A DNA stretch of 64,000 bases. Origin: DATBAK01 sp038240075 (GTDB taxonomy: Bacteria > Actinomycetota > Acidimicrobiia > IMCC26256 > PALSA-610). The notes beneath the pieces were generated by a model. It searched no databases. It was not told the origin of the DNA and worked only from the letters and a program-made list of their open reading frames with translations. This document shows, piece by piece, positions 31,965 to 40,513 of the stretch; within the stretch, counting starts at the first letter, position 1, and every line of letters begins with the position of its first letter. The translations under genes and the position numbers were made by a program. The DNA is taken from positions 1 to 64,000 of the forward strand of contig JBBSEC010000008.1 in the NCBI GenBank assembly GCA_038240075.1, in the 5' to 3' direction.

Positions 31965-33352
31965 GCGACGAGCTCGCGGGCGTCACCGACCCGAACGTGC
32001 TCGACCCGAGCGAGGACGCGATCGCCGAGCCGATCGGGTCGCAGGAAGCCGCGGCCGACCACCCGTTCCACCGCGTGCCCGCCGACGAGGCCCGCCTCGA
32101 GCGCCAGACCGGCGAAGGCGCGCAGGAGTTGCGCACGCGTGAGCGCGAGATCGTGATGACCGGTGGCACGTGGCCGGTCGACGAGCTCGGCGACACGATG
32201 GTCATCAACATGGGGCCGCAGCACCCGTCGACCCACGGCGTGCTGCGCATCATGATGGAGCTCGACTCCGAAGAAGTCGTGCGCGCGAAGGCGATCATCG
32301 GCTATCTCCACACCGGGATGGAGAAGACCGGCGAGGAGCTCACGTACGTGCAGGGTGCGACCAACGTCACGCGCATGGACTACGCGTCGCCACTCTCCAA
32401 CGAGCTCGTGTACGCGACGGCCGTCGAACGGTTGCTCGATCTCGAGGTTCCCGAGCGCGCGACGTGGATGCGCATGATGCTCGTCGAGCTGAATCGCATC
32501 TCGTCGCACCTGCTGTTCCAGGCCACGAACGGCATGGACATCGGCGCGGTGTCGATGATCATCTACGGCTGGCGTGAGCGTGAGGAAGTTCTCCGCCTCC
32601 TCGAGTCGATCACCGGCCTGCGCATGAACCACGACTACATCCGAGTTGGTGGAGTCGCCGCCGACCTGCCCGACGGCTGGCGTGAACACGTTCTCAACAC
32701 GATGGACATCGTCGAAGCCGGGGTCGCCGAGTACGACGCGCTCCTCTCGGAGAACCCGATCTGGTTGGAACGCACCGTCGGCATCGGCGCGATCACGACC
32801 GAGGAGTGCATTGCGCTCTCGATCACGGGCCCGATCCTGCGCTCCACCGGATTCGCCTGGGATCTGCGCAAGGCCCAGCCGTACCTTGCGTACGACGACG
32901 TCGACTTCGACGTCATCTTCACCGAGAACGGCGACGTCTTCGACCGCTACCGCATCCGGCTCTACGAGATCCTCGAGTCGGTGAAGATCGTCCGCCAGTG
33001 CGTCGCGAACATGCCCGGCGGCGACTACCGCGTGCAGGATCGGAAGGTCACACCGCCGCCGCGTGCTCGCATCGACGAGTCGATGGAGGCGTTGATCCAC
33101 CATTTCAAGCTCTTCACCGAGGGTTTCAAGGTCCCAGCCGGCGAGACGTACACGGCGGTCGAGTCGCCGCGCGGTGAGATCGGTTGCTACATGGTGAGCG
33201 ACGGTTCCGGGAAGCCGGTGCGCATGCACATCCGCGGTCCCTCGTTCTACAACCTGCAGGCGATGGGACCGATGGTGCGCAACAGCCTCGTGGCCGACGC
33301 GGTTGCGATCGTGTCGAGCATCGACCCGATCCTGGGGGAGGTCGACCGCTAA
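31961..33352 (+). CDS. nuoD: NADH-quinone oxidoreductase subunit D (complex I-1)
   Basis: Forms the quinone-binding pocket with NuoB. The 463-residue protein has the quinone-ligating pair in place: the histidine of GPQHPSTHGVLR and the tyrosine of RMDYASPLSN. The arginine methylated in mammals (HRGTEK) is threonine here, T118 in YLHTGMEK, as I recall for other actinobacteria. An extra 75 residues at the N-terminus are acidic and not conserved. It ends GEVDR, the usual C-terminus. Confidence 0.95.
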   Translation: MSDELAGVTDPNVLDPSEDAIAEPIGSQEAAADHPFHRVPADEARLERQTGEGAQELRTREREIVMTGGTWPVDELGDTMVINMGPQHPSTHGVLRIMMELDSEEVVRAKAIIGYLHTGMEKTGEELTYVQGATNVTRMDYASPLSNELVYATAVERLLDLEVPERATWMRMMLVELNRISSHLLFQATNGMDIGAVSMIIYGWREREEVLRLLESITGLRMNHDYIRVGGVAADLPDGWREHVLNTMDIVEAGVAEYDALLSENPIWLERTVGIGAITTEECIALSITGPILRSTGFAWDLRKAQPYLAYDDVDFDVIFTENGDVFDRYRIRLYEILESVKIVRQCVANMPGGDYRVQDRKVTPPPRARIDESMEALIHHFKLFTEGFKVPAGETYTAVESPRGEIGCYMVSDGSGKPVRMHIRGPSFYNLQAMGPMVRNSLVADAVAIVSSIDPILGEVDR

Positions 33353-33354
33353 CG

Positions 33355-33843
33355 ATGCCGTTCTCCGACGTGAACACCGCGAAGGCGCGCGAGATCGTCG
33401 CTCGCTACCCGCGCGCGAAGTCGGCGATCCTTCCGCTCGCGCACCTCGCGCAGGATCAGGACGGCTGGCTCACCAGAGAGGCGATGGAGGAGATCGCGGA
33501 GCTCACCGGCGTCACGCCGGCCGAGGTGCAGGGCACGTGCTCCTTCTACACGATGTTCAAACGCCGGCCGTGTGGCTCACTGATCGTCTCGGTGTGCACG
33601 AATGTCACGTGTCTCGTCACCGGCGGACCGGAGATCCTCGATGCGCTCTCGGCGCGCTACGGCGACGACGACACGGTCACGGTCGAAGAGGTCGAGTGCC
33701 TCGCCGCGTGCGGCGGTGCGCCCGCGTTGCAGGTCAACTACGAGTACCACGAGCACATGACACCCCAAACGGCCGAGCGGGTCGTCGACGACTACAAGTC
33801 GGGCCGCTCCGTCGCCCGCACCGTGTCGGGAAGCCGGACGTGA
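33355..33843 (+). CDS. nuoE: NADH-quinone oxidoreductase subunit E (complex I-1)
   Basis: Thioredoxin-like [2Fe-2S] subunit of the NADH module, 162 residues. Cluster cysteines are in VCTNVTC and ECLAACGGAP (C-x4-C and C-x3-C), with GTCSFYTMF upstream. It starts 2 bases after the nuoD stop and overlaps nuoF (GTGA). Confidence 0.95.
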   Translation: MPFSDVNTAKAREIVARYPRAKSAILPLAHLAQDQDGWLTREAMEEIAELTGVTPAEVQGTCSFYTMFKRRPCGSLIVSVCTNVTCLVTGGPEILDALSARYGDDDTVTVEEVECLAACGGAPALQVNYEYHEHMTPQTAERVVDDYKSGRSVARTVSGSRT

Positions 33844-35144
33844 CCGTTCAAGAGACGCGGTTCGTCACCAAGCGGCTGCACGACCGTCCCGACGACTCGT
33901 GGACGATCGACGGTGCCGTCGGGTCCGGCGCGTACGAGCAACTCCGCGCGGTCGTGAGCGCGAACAACCCGGCCGATGTGCAGGAGCAGGTCAAGGCATC
34001 GGGATTGCGCGGGCGTGGTGGCGCGGGCTTCCCGACCGGTCAGAAGTGGTCGTTCCTGCCGGCCGGATCGTTTCCGCGGTACCTGGTGGTCAACGCCGAC
34101 GAGGGTGAGCCTTCGACCTTCAAGGACCGCATGCTCATCGAGCGCGATCCGCACCAGCTCGTCGAGGGCATCGCCATCGCTGCGTTCGCGCTGCAGTGCA
34201 ACCTTGCGTTTGTCTACCTGCGCGGCGAGTTCGCCCTCGGCTACGAGCGACTCACCGAGGCGATCGTCTCGGCCAAGGCGCGCGGCTTCCTCGGTTCCAA
34301 TGTGCTCGGCACCGACTTTGCGCTCGACATCGTCGTGCACCGGGGCGCCGGCGCGTACATCTGCGGCGAAGAGACCGCGTTGCTCGAGAGTCTCGAAGGC
34401 GAACGCGGCATGCCGCGCATCCGTCCGCCGTTCCCCGCGATCGAGGGGCTCTACGCGAAGCCGACCGTCGTGAACAACGTCGAGACGCTCTCGACCGTGC
34501 CGCACATCATGGCGATGAGCGGCGCCGAGTACGCGAAGCTCGGCGTGAACCGCTCGACCGGAACGCGCATCTTCTCGGTATCGGGACACGTGAACAAGCC
34601 CGGTAACTATGAGGTCGAGCTGGGCATCACGTTCCGTCAGCTCATCGATGAGCTCGCGGGTGGAGTGCCCGGCGGACGCAAGGTCAAGTTCTTCATCCCG
34701 GGGGGAGCGTCGTCGCAGTGGTTGATCGGCAGCGACGAGCACCTCGACGCCCCCCTCGACATGGATTACGTGCAGCAGACCTTCGGCGTGATGCTCGGCT
34801 CGGGCGCGGTGATGGTGTTCGACGAGACGACCGACCCGATCCTCGTCGCGTGGCGGCTCGCGAAGTTCTTCGCGCACGAGTCGTGCGGGAAGTGCACGCC
34901 GTGTCGTGAGGGAACCGGCTGGATCGAGAAAGTGCTGTACCGCATGGCGCACGGCCTCGGTTCACCATCCGATCTCAAAATGCTGCTCGACGTCGGCGAC
35001 AACATCTCGCCGGGACTCAACGCACCGTTCAGTCAGACGACCATCTGCCCACTCGGACCGAGCGCGGTCTCGGCGATCGTGAGCCTCGACAAGTTCTTCC
35101 GCGCCGAGATCGAAGCGCGGCTCGGTGCTGGAGCGCCCGCATGA
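33840..35144 (+). CDS. nuoF: NADH-quinone oxidoreductase subunit F (complex I-1)
   Basis: NADH- and FMN-binding subunit, 434 residues. GLRGRGGAGFPTGQKW is the NADH/FMN glycine-rich loop, followed by VVNADEGEPSTFKDR, GAGAYICGEETALLESLEG, and the N3 cluster cysteines in ESCGKCTPCREGT and TTICPLG. The GTG start overlaps the nuoE stop. Its presence shows that complex I-1 can oxidise NADH; no counterpart exists in the second operon. Confidence 0.96.
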   Translation: MTVQETRFVTKRLHDRPDDSWTIDGAVGSGAYEQLRAVVSANNPADVQEQVKASGLRGRGGAGFPTGQKWSFLPAGSFPRYLVVNADEGEPSTFKDRMLIERDPHQLVEGIAIAAFALQCNLAFVYLRGEFALGYERLTEAIVSAKARGFLGSNVLGTDFALDIVVHRGAGAYICGEETALLESLEGERGMPRIRPPFPAIEGLYAKPTVVNNVETLSTVPHIMAMSGAEYAKLGVNRSTGTRIFSVSGHVNKPGNYEVELGITFRQLIDELAGGVPGGRKVKFFIPGGASSQWLIGSDEHLDAPLDMDYVQQTFGVMLGSGAVMVFDETTDPILVAWRLAKFFAHESCGKCTPCREGTGWIEKVLYRMAHGLGSPSDLKMLLDVGDNISPGLNAPFSQTTICPLGPSAVSAIVSLDKFFRAEIEARLGAGAPA

Positions 35145-37834
35145 CAACTACTGAGCCGAAGCCCGGCGCCAAGCCGACCGTCGCGACCGTCACCATCGAC
35201 GGGCGCGAGGTGACGGCGAAGCCCGGCGAGCTGCTCATCAAGGTCGCGCAGGAGCACGGCGTCTACATCCCGCGGTTCTGCTGGCACGAGCGCATGAAGC
35301 CGGTCGGCATGTGCCGCATGTGCCTCGTCGAGGTCGAAGGCGTGCGCGGCTTCCCGCCCGCGTGCACCACCACCGTCACCGACGGGATGGTCTGCCATAC
35401 GCAGACCGACACGGTGAAGAAGATCCAAGACGGCGTGCTCGAGTTCCTGCTGGTGAACCACCCGCTCGACTGCCCGGTGTGCGACCGCGGCGGCGAGTGC
35501 CCGCTGCAGGACCAGACCCTCGCGTTCGGTCCCGGTGAGTCGCGGTTCACCGAGGAGAAGCGCCACTTCGAGAAGCCGATCCCGATCAGCGACGTGGTGC
35601 TGCTCGACCGCGAGCGCTGCATCCAATGCGCGCGCTGCACGCGCTTCGCCGACGAGATCGCGGGCGATCCGCTGATCACGTTCGTCGACCGCGGTGATCG
35701 CACCGAGGTCCTCAACTTCCCCGACCACCCCTTCGCGTCGTATTTCTCGGGCAACACGGTGCAGATCTGCCCGGTGGGCGCGCTCACCGCGAAGCCCTAC
35801 CGGTTCCGCGCGCGTCCCTGGGACCTCGCGACCGTCGAGACGTCGTGCACGACGTGCGCGGTCCAGTGCCGCGGCGCGCTGCAGTCGTCGACCGACCGGC
35901 TCGTGCGGTTCCTCGGTGTCGATTCGGAGCCGGTGAACCACGGTTGGCTGTGCGACAAGGGTCGTTACGGCTTCGAATACGTCCACAGCGAGACGCGCGT
36001 CATCGAGCCGCAGGTACGCGAGGACGGCGCACTCGTGGAGAAGCCGTGGCCCGAGGCGCTCGACGCGGCGGCCTCGATCCTCGAACGCACGAAGTCGATG
36101 CACGGCCCGGGGGCGATCGCCGTGCTCGGCGGGGCCCGGGGCAGCAACGAGGACGCGTACGCGTGGGCGCGCCTGGCCAAGGGTGTGATCGGCACCGACA
36201 ACGTCGACGCGCAACTCGCCGACGGTTTGCCGGCGGAAGTGGTGCTCGGCCTTCCCCGCGCGCAGATCGCCGATCTCGATCACGCCGCCGCGATCGTGTT
36301 GGTGGGTCCCGACCTCAAGGAAGAGTTGCCGGTTCTGCACCTACGCGTCCGTCGCGCCGCCGTGGAGCTGAAGGTTCCCGTCATCGACTTCGCGTTCGAC
36401 GGCGGATCGATTCCGGGGTCGATCGCGATGCGGTGCGCGCCAGGCGAGTCGGGCGCCCTGGCCGAGCGGCTCATGAGCGCGGTCAACAGTGGAGCTGCGG
36501 TCGCCGACGATCCGATCGGTCGAGCCGCGGCCGCGATACGCGAACGCGACGGTGCGGTGATCGTCGTGCTCGGCCGCGCGTCGCTGGCGGAGCGACCCGA
36601 TCACACGCTGCGCGCCGCTGCCGCGTTCGCCGCGCTGCCTCAGGTCGGCTTCCTCTCCGCGCTGCGCCGCGGCAACGTGCACGGTGCACTCGAGCTCGGT
36701 CTCGCGCCGGGAGTGCTTCCCGGACGGGTTTCGCTGGCCGACGGGCGCGCCGCGTTTGCATCGGCGTGGGGCGCGGTCCCCGAGACCACGGGCCTCGACG
36801 CCACGGGAATCCTGCGCGCCGCAGCCGCGGGCAAGATCCACGCGCTGGTGCTCGTGGGTTGCGACCCGCTCGCCGACTTCCCCGACCGTGCGCTCGTGCG
36901 GGAGGCGTTCGAAATCGTCGGTTCGGTGATCGCGGTCGACGCGTTCCTCTCCGATTCGGTTCGACAGGCCGACGTCGTGCTGCCCGTGACGCTCTGGGGC
37001 GAGAAGCAGGGCACGGTCACGAACCTCGAGGGTCGCGTCCAGCGCCTCGGGCGCAAGGTCTCGCCGGCGGGCAGCGCGATGGACGACTGGCGCATTGCCG
37101 GCGAGCTTGCGCTCCGCCTGGGCTCCGACTTCGATCTCGAGCAGGTCGACGAGGTCACCGACGAGATCGCCAAGGTCGCGCCCGCCTTCGCCGGCGCGAC
37201 CGCGGAGCTGTTGCGCCGGGCGCGCGACGGCGTCGTACTCCCGGTCGCCGAGCACCGTTCCGAGATCGTGCTGCGCGCCGGTGGTCTCACGATCCTCGCC
37301 GACGACGGCTCCGGCGCCTCCTGGGAACCAATCAGGGCAGTCCGGGATGCAGACGAGACCGGAGCAGCCGCAGCGACGGATCGGAGTGCGGAACAAGACG
37401 GTGAAGCGCACGCGAATGCGACCGATGTGATCGCGGCAGCCGGTCCGAGCTCGACACCGAACTTGATCGTGTGGGATCGCTCGTTTGGTTCCCCGGAACT
37501 CCCGGCGCGCGACGCGTACGCTCTGCGCCTCGTGACGGGCCGCACGCTGTACGACGGGGGACGGACGGTCGCATCGTCGCCCGCGATCGCTGCGCTTGCG
37601 CGCGATGTCGCGCTCCTCGTGAGCGCGACCGATCTCGCGCGCATCGGTGTCGACGAGGGTGCGATCGTCAAAGTCACCTCGCAGCGCACGAGCCTCAACC
37701 TCGTGGTGCAGGTCGAGTTGCGGCTGCCGGCGGGCATCGCGCGGCTCTATTTCACGCCCGACCACGAGGGCGCGGCCGAGCTCATCGATCTCTCGGCGCC
37801 GGTCACCGACATCAGGGTGGAGACCCTCCGGTGA
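35141..37834 (+). CDS. nuoG: NADH-quinone oxidoreductase subunit G (complex I-1)
   Basis: Largest peripheral subunit, 897 residues. N-terminal [2Fe-2S] cysteines lie in CWHERMKPVGMCRMC and DGMVC, the His/Cys N5 motif in HPLDCPVCDRGGEC, N4 in CIQCARC with QICPVGAL. An additional CxxCxxxCx27C (CTTCAVQC to WLC) matches the motif of the extra N7 cluster found in some bacteria. The rest is a molybdopterin-oxidoreductase-like region without an obvious cofactor role. Around residues 725-770 an Ala/Asp/Glu-rich hydrophilic insert precedes the C-terminal MopB-like domain. ATG overlaps the nuoF stop. Confidence 0.95.
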   Translation: MTTTEPKPGAKPTVATVTIDGREVTAKPGELLIKVAQEHGVYIPRFCWHERMKPVGMCRMCLVEVEGVRGFPPACTTTVTDGMVCHTQTDTVKKIQDGVLEFLLVNHPLDCPVCDRGGECPLQDQTLAFGPGESRFTEEKRHFEKPIPISDVVLLDRERCIQCARCTRFADEIAGDPLITFVDRGDRTEVLNFPDHPFASYFSGNTVQICPVGALTAKPYRFRARPWDLATVETSCTTCAVQCRGALQSSTDRLVRFLGVDSEPVNHGWLCDKGRYGFEYVHSETRVIEPQVREDGALVEKPWPEALDAAASILERTKSMHGPGAIAVLGGARGSNEDAYAWARLAKGVIGTDNVDAQLADGLPAEVVLGLPRAQIADLDHAAAIVLVGPDLKEELPVLHLRVRRAAVELKVPVIDFAFDGGSIPGSIAMRCAPGESGALAERLMSAVNSGAAVADDPIGRAAAAIRERDGAVIVVLGRASLAERPDHTLRAAAAFAALPQVGFLSALRRGNVHGALELGLAPGVLPGRVSLADGRAAFASAWGAVPETTGLDATGILRAAAAGKIHALVLVGCDPLADFPDRALVREAFEIVGSVIAVDAFLSDSVRQADVVLPVTLWGEKQGTVTNLEGRVQRLGRKVSPAGSAMDDWRIAGELALRLGSDFDLEQVDEVTDEIAKVAPAFAGATAELLRRARDGVVLPVAEHRSEIVLRAGGLTILADDGSGASWEPIRAVRDADETGAAAATDRSAEQDGEAHANATDVIAAAGPSSTPNLIVWDRSFGSPELPARDAYALRLVTGRTLYDGGRTVASSPAIAALARDVALLVSATDLARIGVDEGAIVKVTSQRTSLNLVVQVELRLPAGIARLYFTPDHEGAAELIDLSAPVTDIRVETLR

Positions 37835-39051
37835 GCGCGCTGCGAACCTTCGGCCTCCTCGCCACCGACCCCGCACTCACCGGTCACATCAGCTGGTCGG
37901 TGCTGGCCGTGATCCTCATCAAGGTCGTGGGCGCGTTCGTGCTGCTGCTCGTCTCGGTGATGCTCTACATCTGGGCGATGCGCAAAGTCATCGCCGACAT
38001 GCAGAACCGCGTCGGCCCCGACAACGCGGGGCCGTACGGTGTGCTGCAGACGCTGGCCGACGGCATCAAGCTGTTCTTCAAGGAGCAGTCGATCCCCGAC
38101 ACGGCCGACCGGCCGGTGTTCAAGCTCGCGCCCTATCTCTCGCTGCTTCCTGCCTTCCTCATGTTCTGTGTGATCCCCGTTGGCGGGCGGGTGTCGATCC
38201 TGGGGCACCAGACCTATCTCCAGGTGGCCGAGCTCCCGATGGGCGTGCTGTTCATCCTCGCGATGTCGGGTATCGGTGTGTACGGCGTGATGCTCGCGGG
38301 GTGGTCGTCGGGTTCGAAGTACCCGCTGCTCGGCTCCGTGCGCGCGTCCGCGCAGCTGCTCTCGTACGAAGGCGCGCTCGGGCTCGCGGTCCTCGGCGTG
38401 CTCATCCAGGCGGGCACGCTCTCCACCCGCACGATCGTGCAGAACCAGGCGTGGGTCAACGTGGGCTCGATCGTGCGCGAGTGGTACTGGCTGCCGGCGC
38501 TGGTGCCGTTCGGAATCTTCCTCATCGCCGCGACCGCGGAGACGAATCACCCTCCGTTCGATCTCGTCGAGGCCGAGCAGGAGCTGGTCGGCGGGTTCCA
38601 CACCGAGTACACCGGCATCCGCTTCGCGATCTTCTTCCTCGCCGAGTTCATGAACGTGATCACGATGTCGGCGGTGGCGGTCACGCTGTTCCTGGGCGGG
38701 CCGTCGGGCCCGGCGCTCGGCTTCCTCTCGAGGACTGGCACGATCAACGTCTGGCTCATGCCGGTGGTGTGGTTCATGGTGAAGGTGCTCGCGTTGCTCT
38801 TCGGCACCGTGTGGCTCCGCGCGTCGCTGCCCCGGATGCGCTACGACCAGTTGATGGCGCTCGGATGGAAGTACCTCATCGAGATCGCGATCCTCTGGGT
38901 GATGGTGTCGGCCACGATCGTCGTCGCGCGTCAGAACGGGTGGCACCTCTGGATCGCCCTGCCGGCCGCGGTCCTGCTCGCGCTCGGCGCGTACGGGATG
39001 TTGTGGCTCGCGATTCCCAAGCCCGGCGAGACCGTCGAGGAGTTCCGCTGA
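37831..39051 (+). CDS. nuoH: NADH-quinone oxidoreductase subunit H (complex I-1)
   Basis: Eight-span membrane subunit that helps form the quinone channel; 406 residues. Visible markers are MQNRVGPDNAGPYGVLQTLADGIKLFFKE, the acidic loop ETNHPPFDLVEAEQELVGGFHTEYTG and RASLPRMRYDQLMALGWKYLIEIAIL. The C-terminus has an extra hydrophobic segment beyond most homologues. GTG 37831 overlaps the nuoG stop. Confidence 0.95.
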   Translation: MSALRTFGLLATDPALTGHISWSVLAVILIKVVGAFVLLLVSVMLYIWAMRKVIADMQNRVGPDNAGPYGVLQTLADGIKLFFKEQSIPDTADRPVFKLAPYLSLLPAFLMFCVIPVGGRVSILGHQTYLQVAELPMGVLFILAMSGIGVYGVMLAGWSSGSKYPLLGSVRASAQLLSYEGALGLAVLGVLIQAGTLSTRTIVQNQAWVNVGSIVREWYWLPALVPFGIFLIAATAETNHPPFDLVEAEQELVGGFHTEYTGIRFAIFFLAEFMNVITMSAVAVTLFLGGPSGPALGFLSRTGTINVWLMPVVWFMVKVLALLFGTVWLRASLPRMRYDQLMALGWKYLIEIAILWVMVSATIVVARQNGWHLWIALPAAVLLALGAYGMLWLAIPKPGETVEEFR

Positions 39052-39662
39052 TGGGCCGGCTCGCAGGATTCGGCGTGACGTTGCGGCAGATGTTCAAGCC
39101 GCGGCTCACCACCGACTATCCAAAAGAGAAGAGCCCGAGGCCCGAGCGTCTCCACGGCCGTCACGTCCTCAACCGGTACGAGGACGGGATGGAGAAGTGC
39201 ATCGGGTGCGAGCTGTGCGCGGGCGTGTGCCCGGCGCGCTGCATCTACGTGCGCGGCGCCGACAACCCCACCGACGATCCGGTCTCGCCGGGGGAGCGCT
39301 ACGGCTTCGTCTACGAGATCAACTACCTGCGCTGCATCCACTGTGACCTGTGTGTGGAGGCCTGCCCCACCGAGGCCATCACCGAGACGAAGCTCTTCGA
39401 GTTCTCGTTCACGAACCGCGCCGACGCGATCTACACCAAGGACCAACTGCTCGTCGACGACGACGGCCGCGCCCGCCGCCAACCGTGGGAGCTGTGGGAC
39501 GGCCACGAAGACGAGCACACCAGTGCGTGGATGCGCGCGACGTCGCCGTCGGGGTCGGCTGCGTACGAGGGGCGCGCGACGTGGTCGGGTGAGCTCGGCT
39601 TCGGCGTCCGGGCGGCCGAGCAGGGTCAGACGAACGACGATGCGCCGGAGCGCGACGCATGA
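39051..39662 (+). CDS. nuoI: NADH-quinone oxidoreductase subunit I (complex I-1)
   Basis: Binds the two [4Fe-4S] clusters N6a and N6b through CIGCELCAGVCPARC and CIHCDLCVEACPTEA. 203 residues, with a hydrophilic C-terminal tail of about 50 residues after the ferredoxin core. Start overlaps the nuoH stop by one base and its end overlaps nuoJ (ATGA). Confidence 0.95.
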   Translation: MGRLAGFGVTLRQMFKPRLTTDYPKEKSPRPERLHGRHVLNRYEDGMEKCIGCELCAGVCPARCIYVRGADNPTDDPVSPGERYGFVYEINYLRCIHCDLCVEACPTEAITETKLFEFSFTNRADAIYTKDQLLVDDDGRARRQPWELWDGHEDEHTSAWMRATSPSGSAAYEGRATWSGELGFGVRAAEQGQTNDDAPERDA

Positions 39663-40207
39663 CCGCGGTGCTCTTTTTCGTCTTCTCCGCGATCACGCTC
39701 GGCGGAGCGTTCGGAGTCATCCTCGCCCGCAACCCGGTGCACTCGGCCCTGTTCCTCGTGCTCGCGCTGATCGCGATCGCGGGGTTCTTCCTGCTCGAAG
39801 ACGCCGACCTCGTCGCGATCGTGCAGATCATCGTCTACGCGAGCGCGATCGTCGTGCTCTTCATCTTCGTGATCATGCTGCTCGGTGTCGATCGACGAGA
39901 GGCGTTCGAGCAGCCCAATCGCCTGCAGGTTCCGGCGGCGCTCGGACTCGGTCTGCTGCTCGTGGTCGAGGTGCTCGTGCTCGCGGGCCGGCACTGGGTG
40001 ACGGGGGCGCAGTCGGCACGCGGTGCGCTGAACAGTCCCTCCGACGGCAACGTGCACAACCTCGCGAGCCGTCTCTTCACCGACTTCCTCTGGCCGTTCG
40101 AGATCACCGCAGTGCTCCTCGTCATCGCGGTGGTCGGCAGCGTCGTCTTGGCGCGCCGCTCGCGGCAGGCGCCGGAGACCGTCGACAGCGACGAGGTGCC
40201 GCGATGA
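39659..40207 (+). CDS. nuoJ: NADH-quinone oxidoreductase subunit J (complex I-1)
   Basis: Five-span membrane subunit, 182 residues; ARNPVHSALFLVLALIAIAGFFLLEDADLVAIVQIIVYASAIVVLFIFVIML is the conserved ND6 region. The loop before the last span is longer than in the second copy. Coupled to nuoI and nuoK by ATGA overlaps. Confidence 0.95.
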   Translation: MTAVLFFVFSAITLGGAFGVILARNPVHSALFLVLALIAIAGFFLLEDADLVAIVQIIVYASAIVVLFIFVIMLLGVDRREAFEQPNRLQVPAALGLGLLLVVEVLVLAGRHWVTGAQSARGALNSPSDGNVHNLASRLFTDFLWPFEITAVLLVIAVVGSVVLARRSRQAPETVDSDEVPR

Positions 40208-40509
40208 CGATCACGCCCGGCTACTACCTCACGGTTGCTGCGATGCTCTTCACGATCGGCGCGGTCGGTCTGCTCATCCGCCGTAACCCGCTCGTCATGT
40301 TCATGTGTATCGAGCTCATGCTGAACGCGGCGAACCTCACGTTCGTTGCGTTCGCCAAGGCCCTGAACGACGTCGGCGGCCAGGTCATCGTGTTCTTCAC
40401 CCTGGTCGTCGCGGCCGCCGAGGTCGCGGTGGGCCTCGCGATCATCGTGGCCATCTTCCGGCGCCGACCCGGCGCGACCGCAGACGACGTGGATCTGCTG
40501 AAGGGCTGA
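40204..40509 (+). CDS. nuoK: NADH-quinone oxidoreductase subunit K (complex I-1)
   Basis: 101-residue, three-span subunit with the two conserved membrane glutamates in CIELMLNAANLTFV and VVAAAEVAVGLAI, needed for proton translocation. Ends DVDLLKG, a typical terminus. ATG overlaps the nuoJ stop. Confidence 0.95.
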   Translation: MTITPGYYLTVAAMLFTIGAVGLLIRRNPLVMFMCIELMLNAANLTFVAFAKALNDVGGQVIVFFTLVVAAAEVAVGLAIIVAIFRRRPGATADDVDLLKG

Positions 40510-40513
40510 TCGA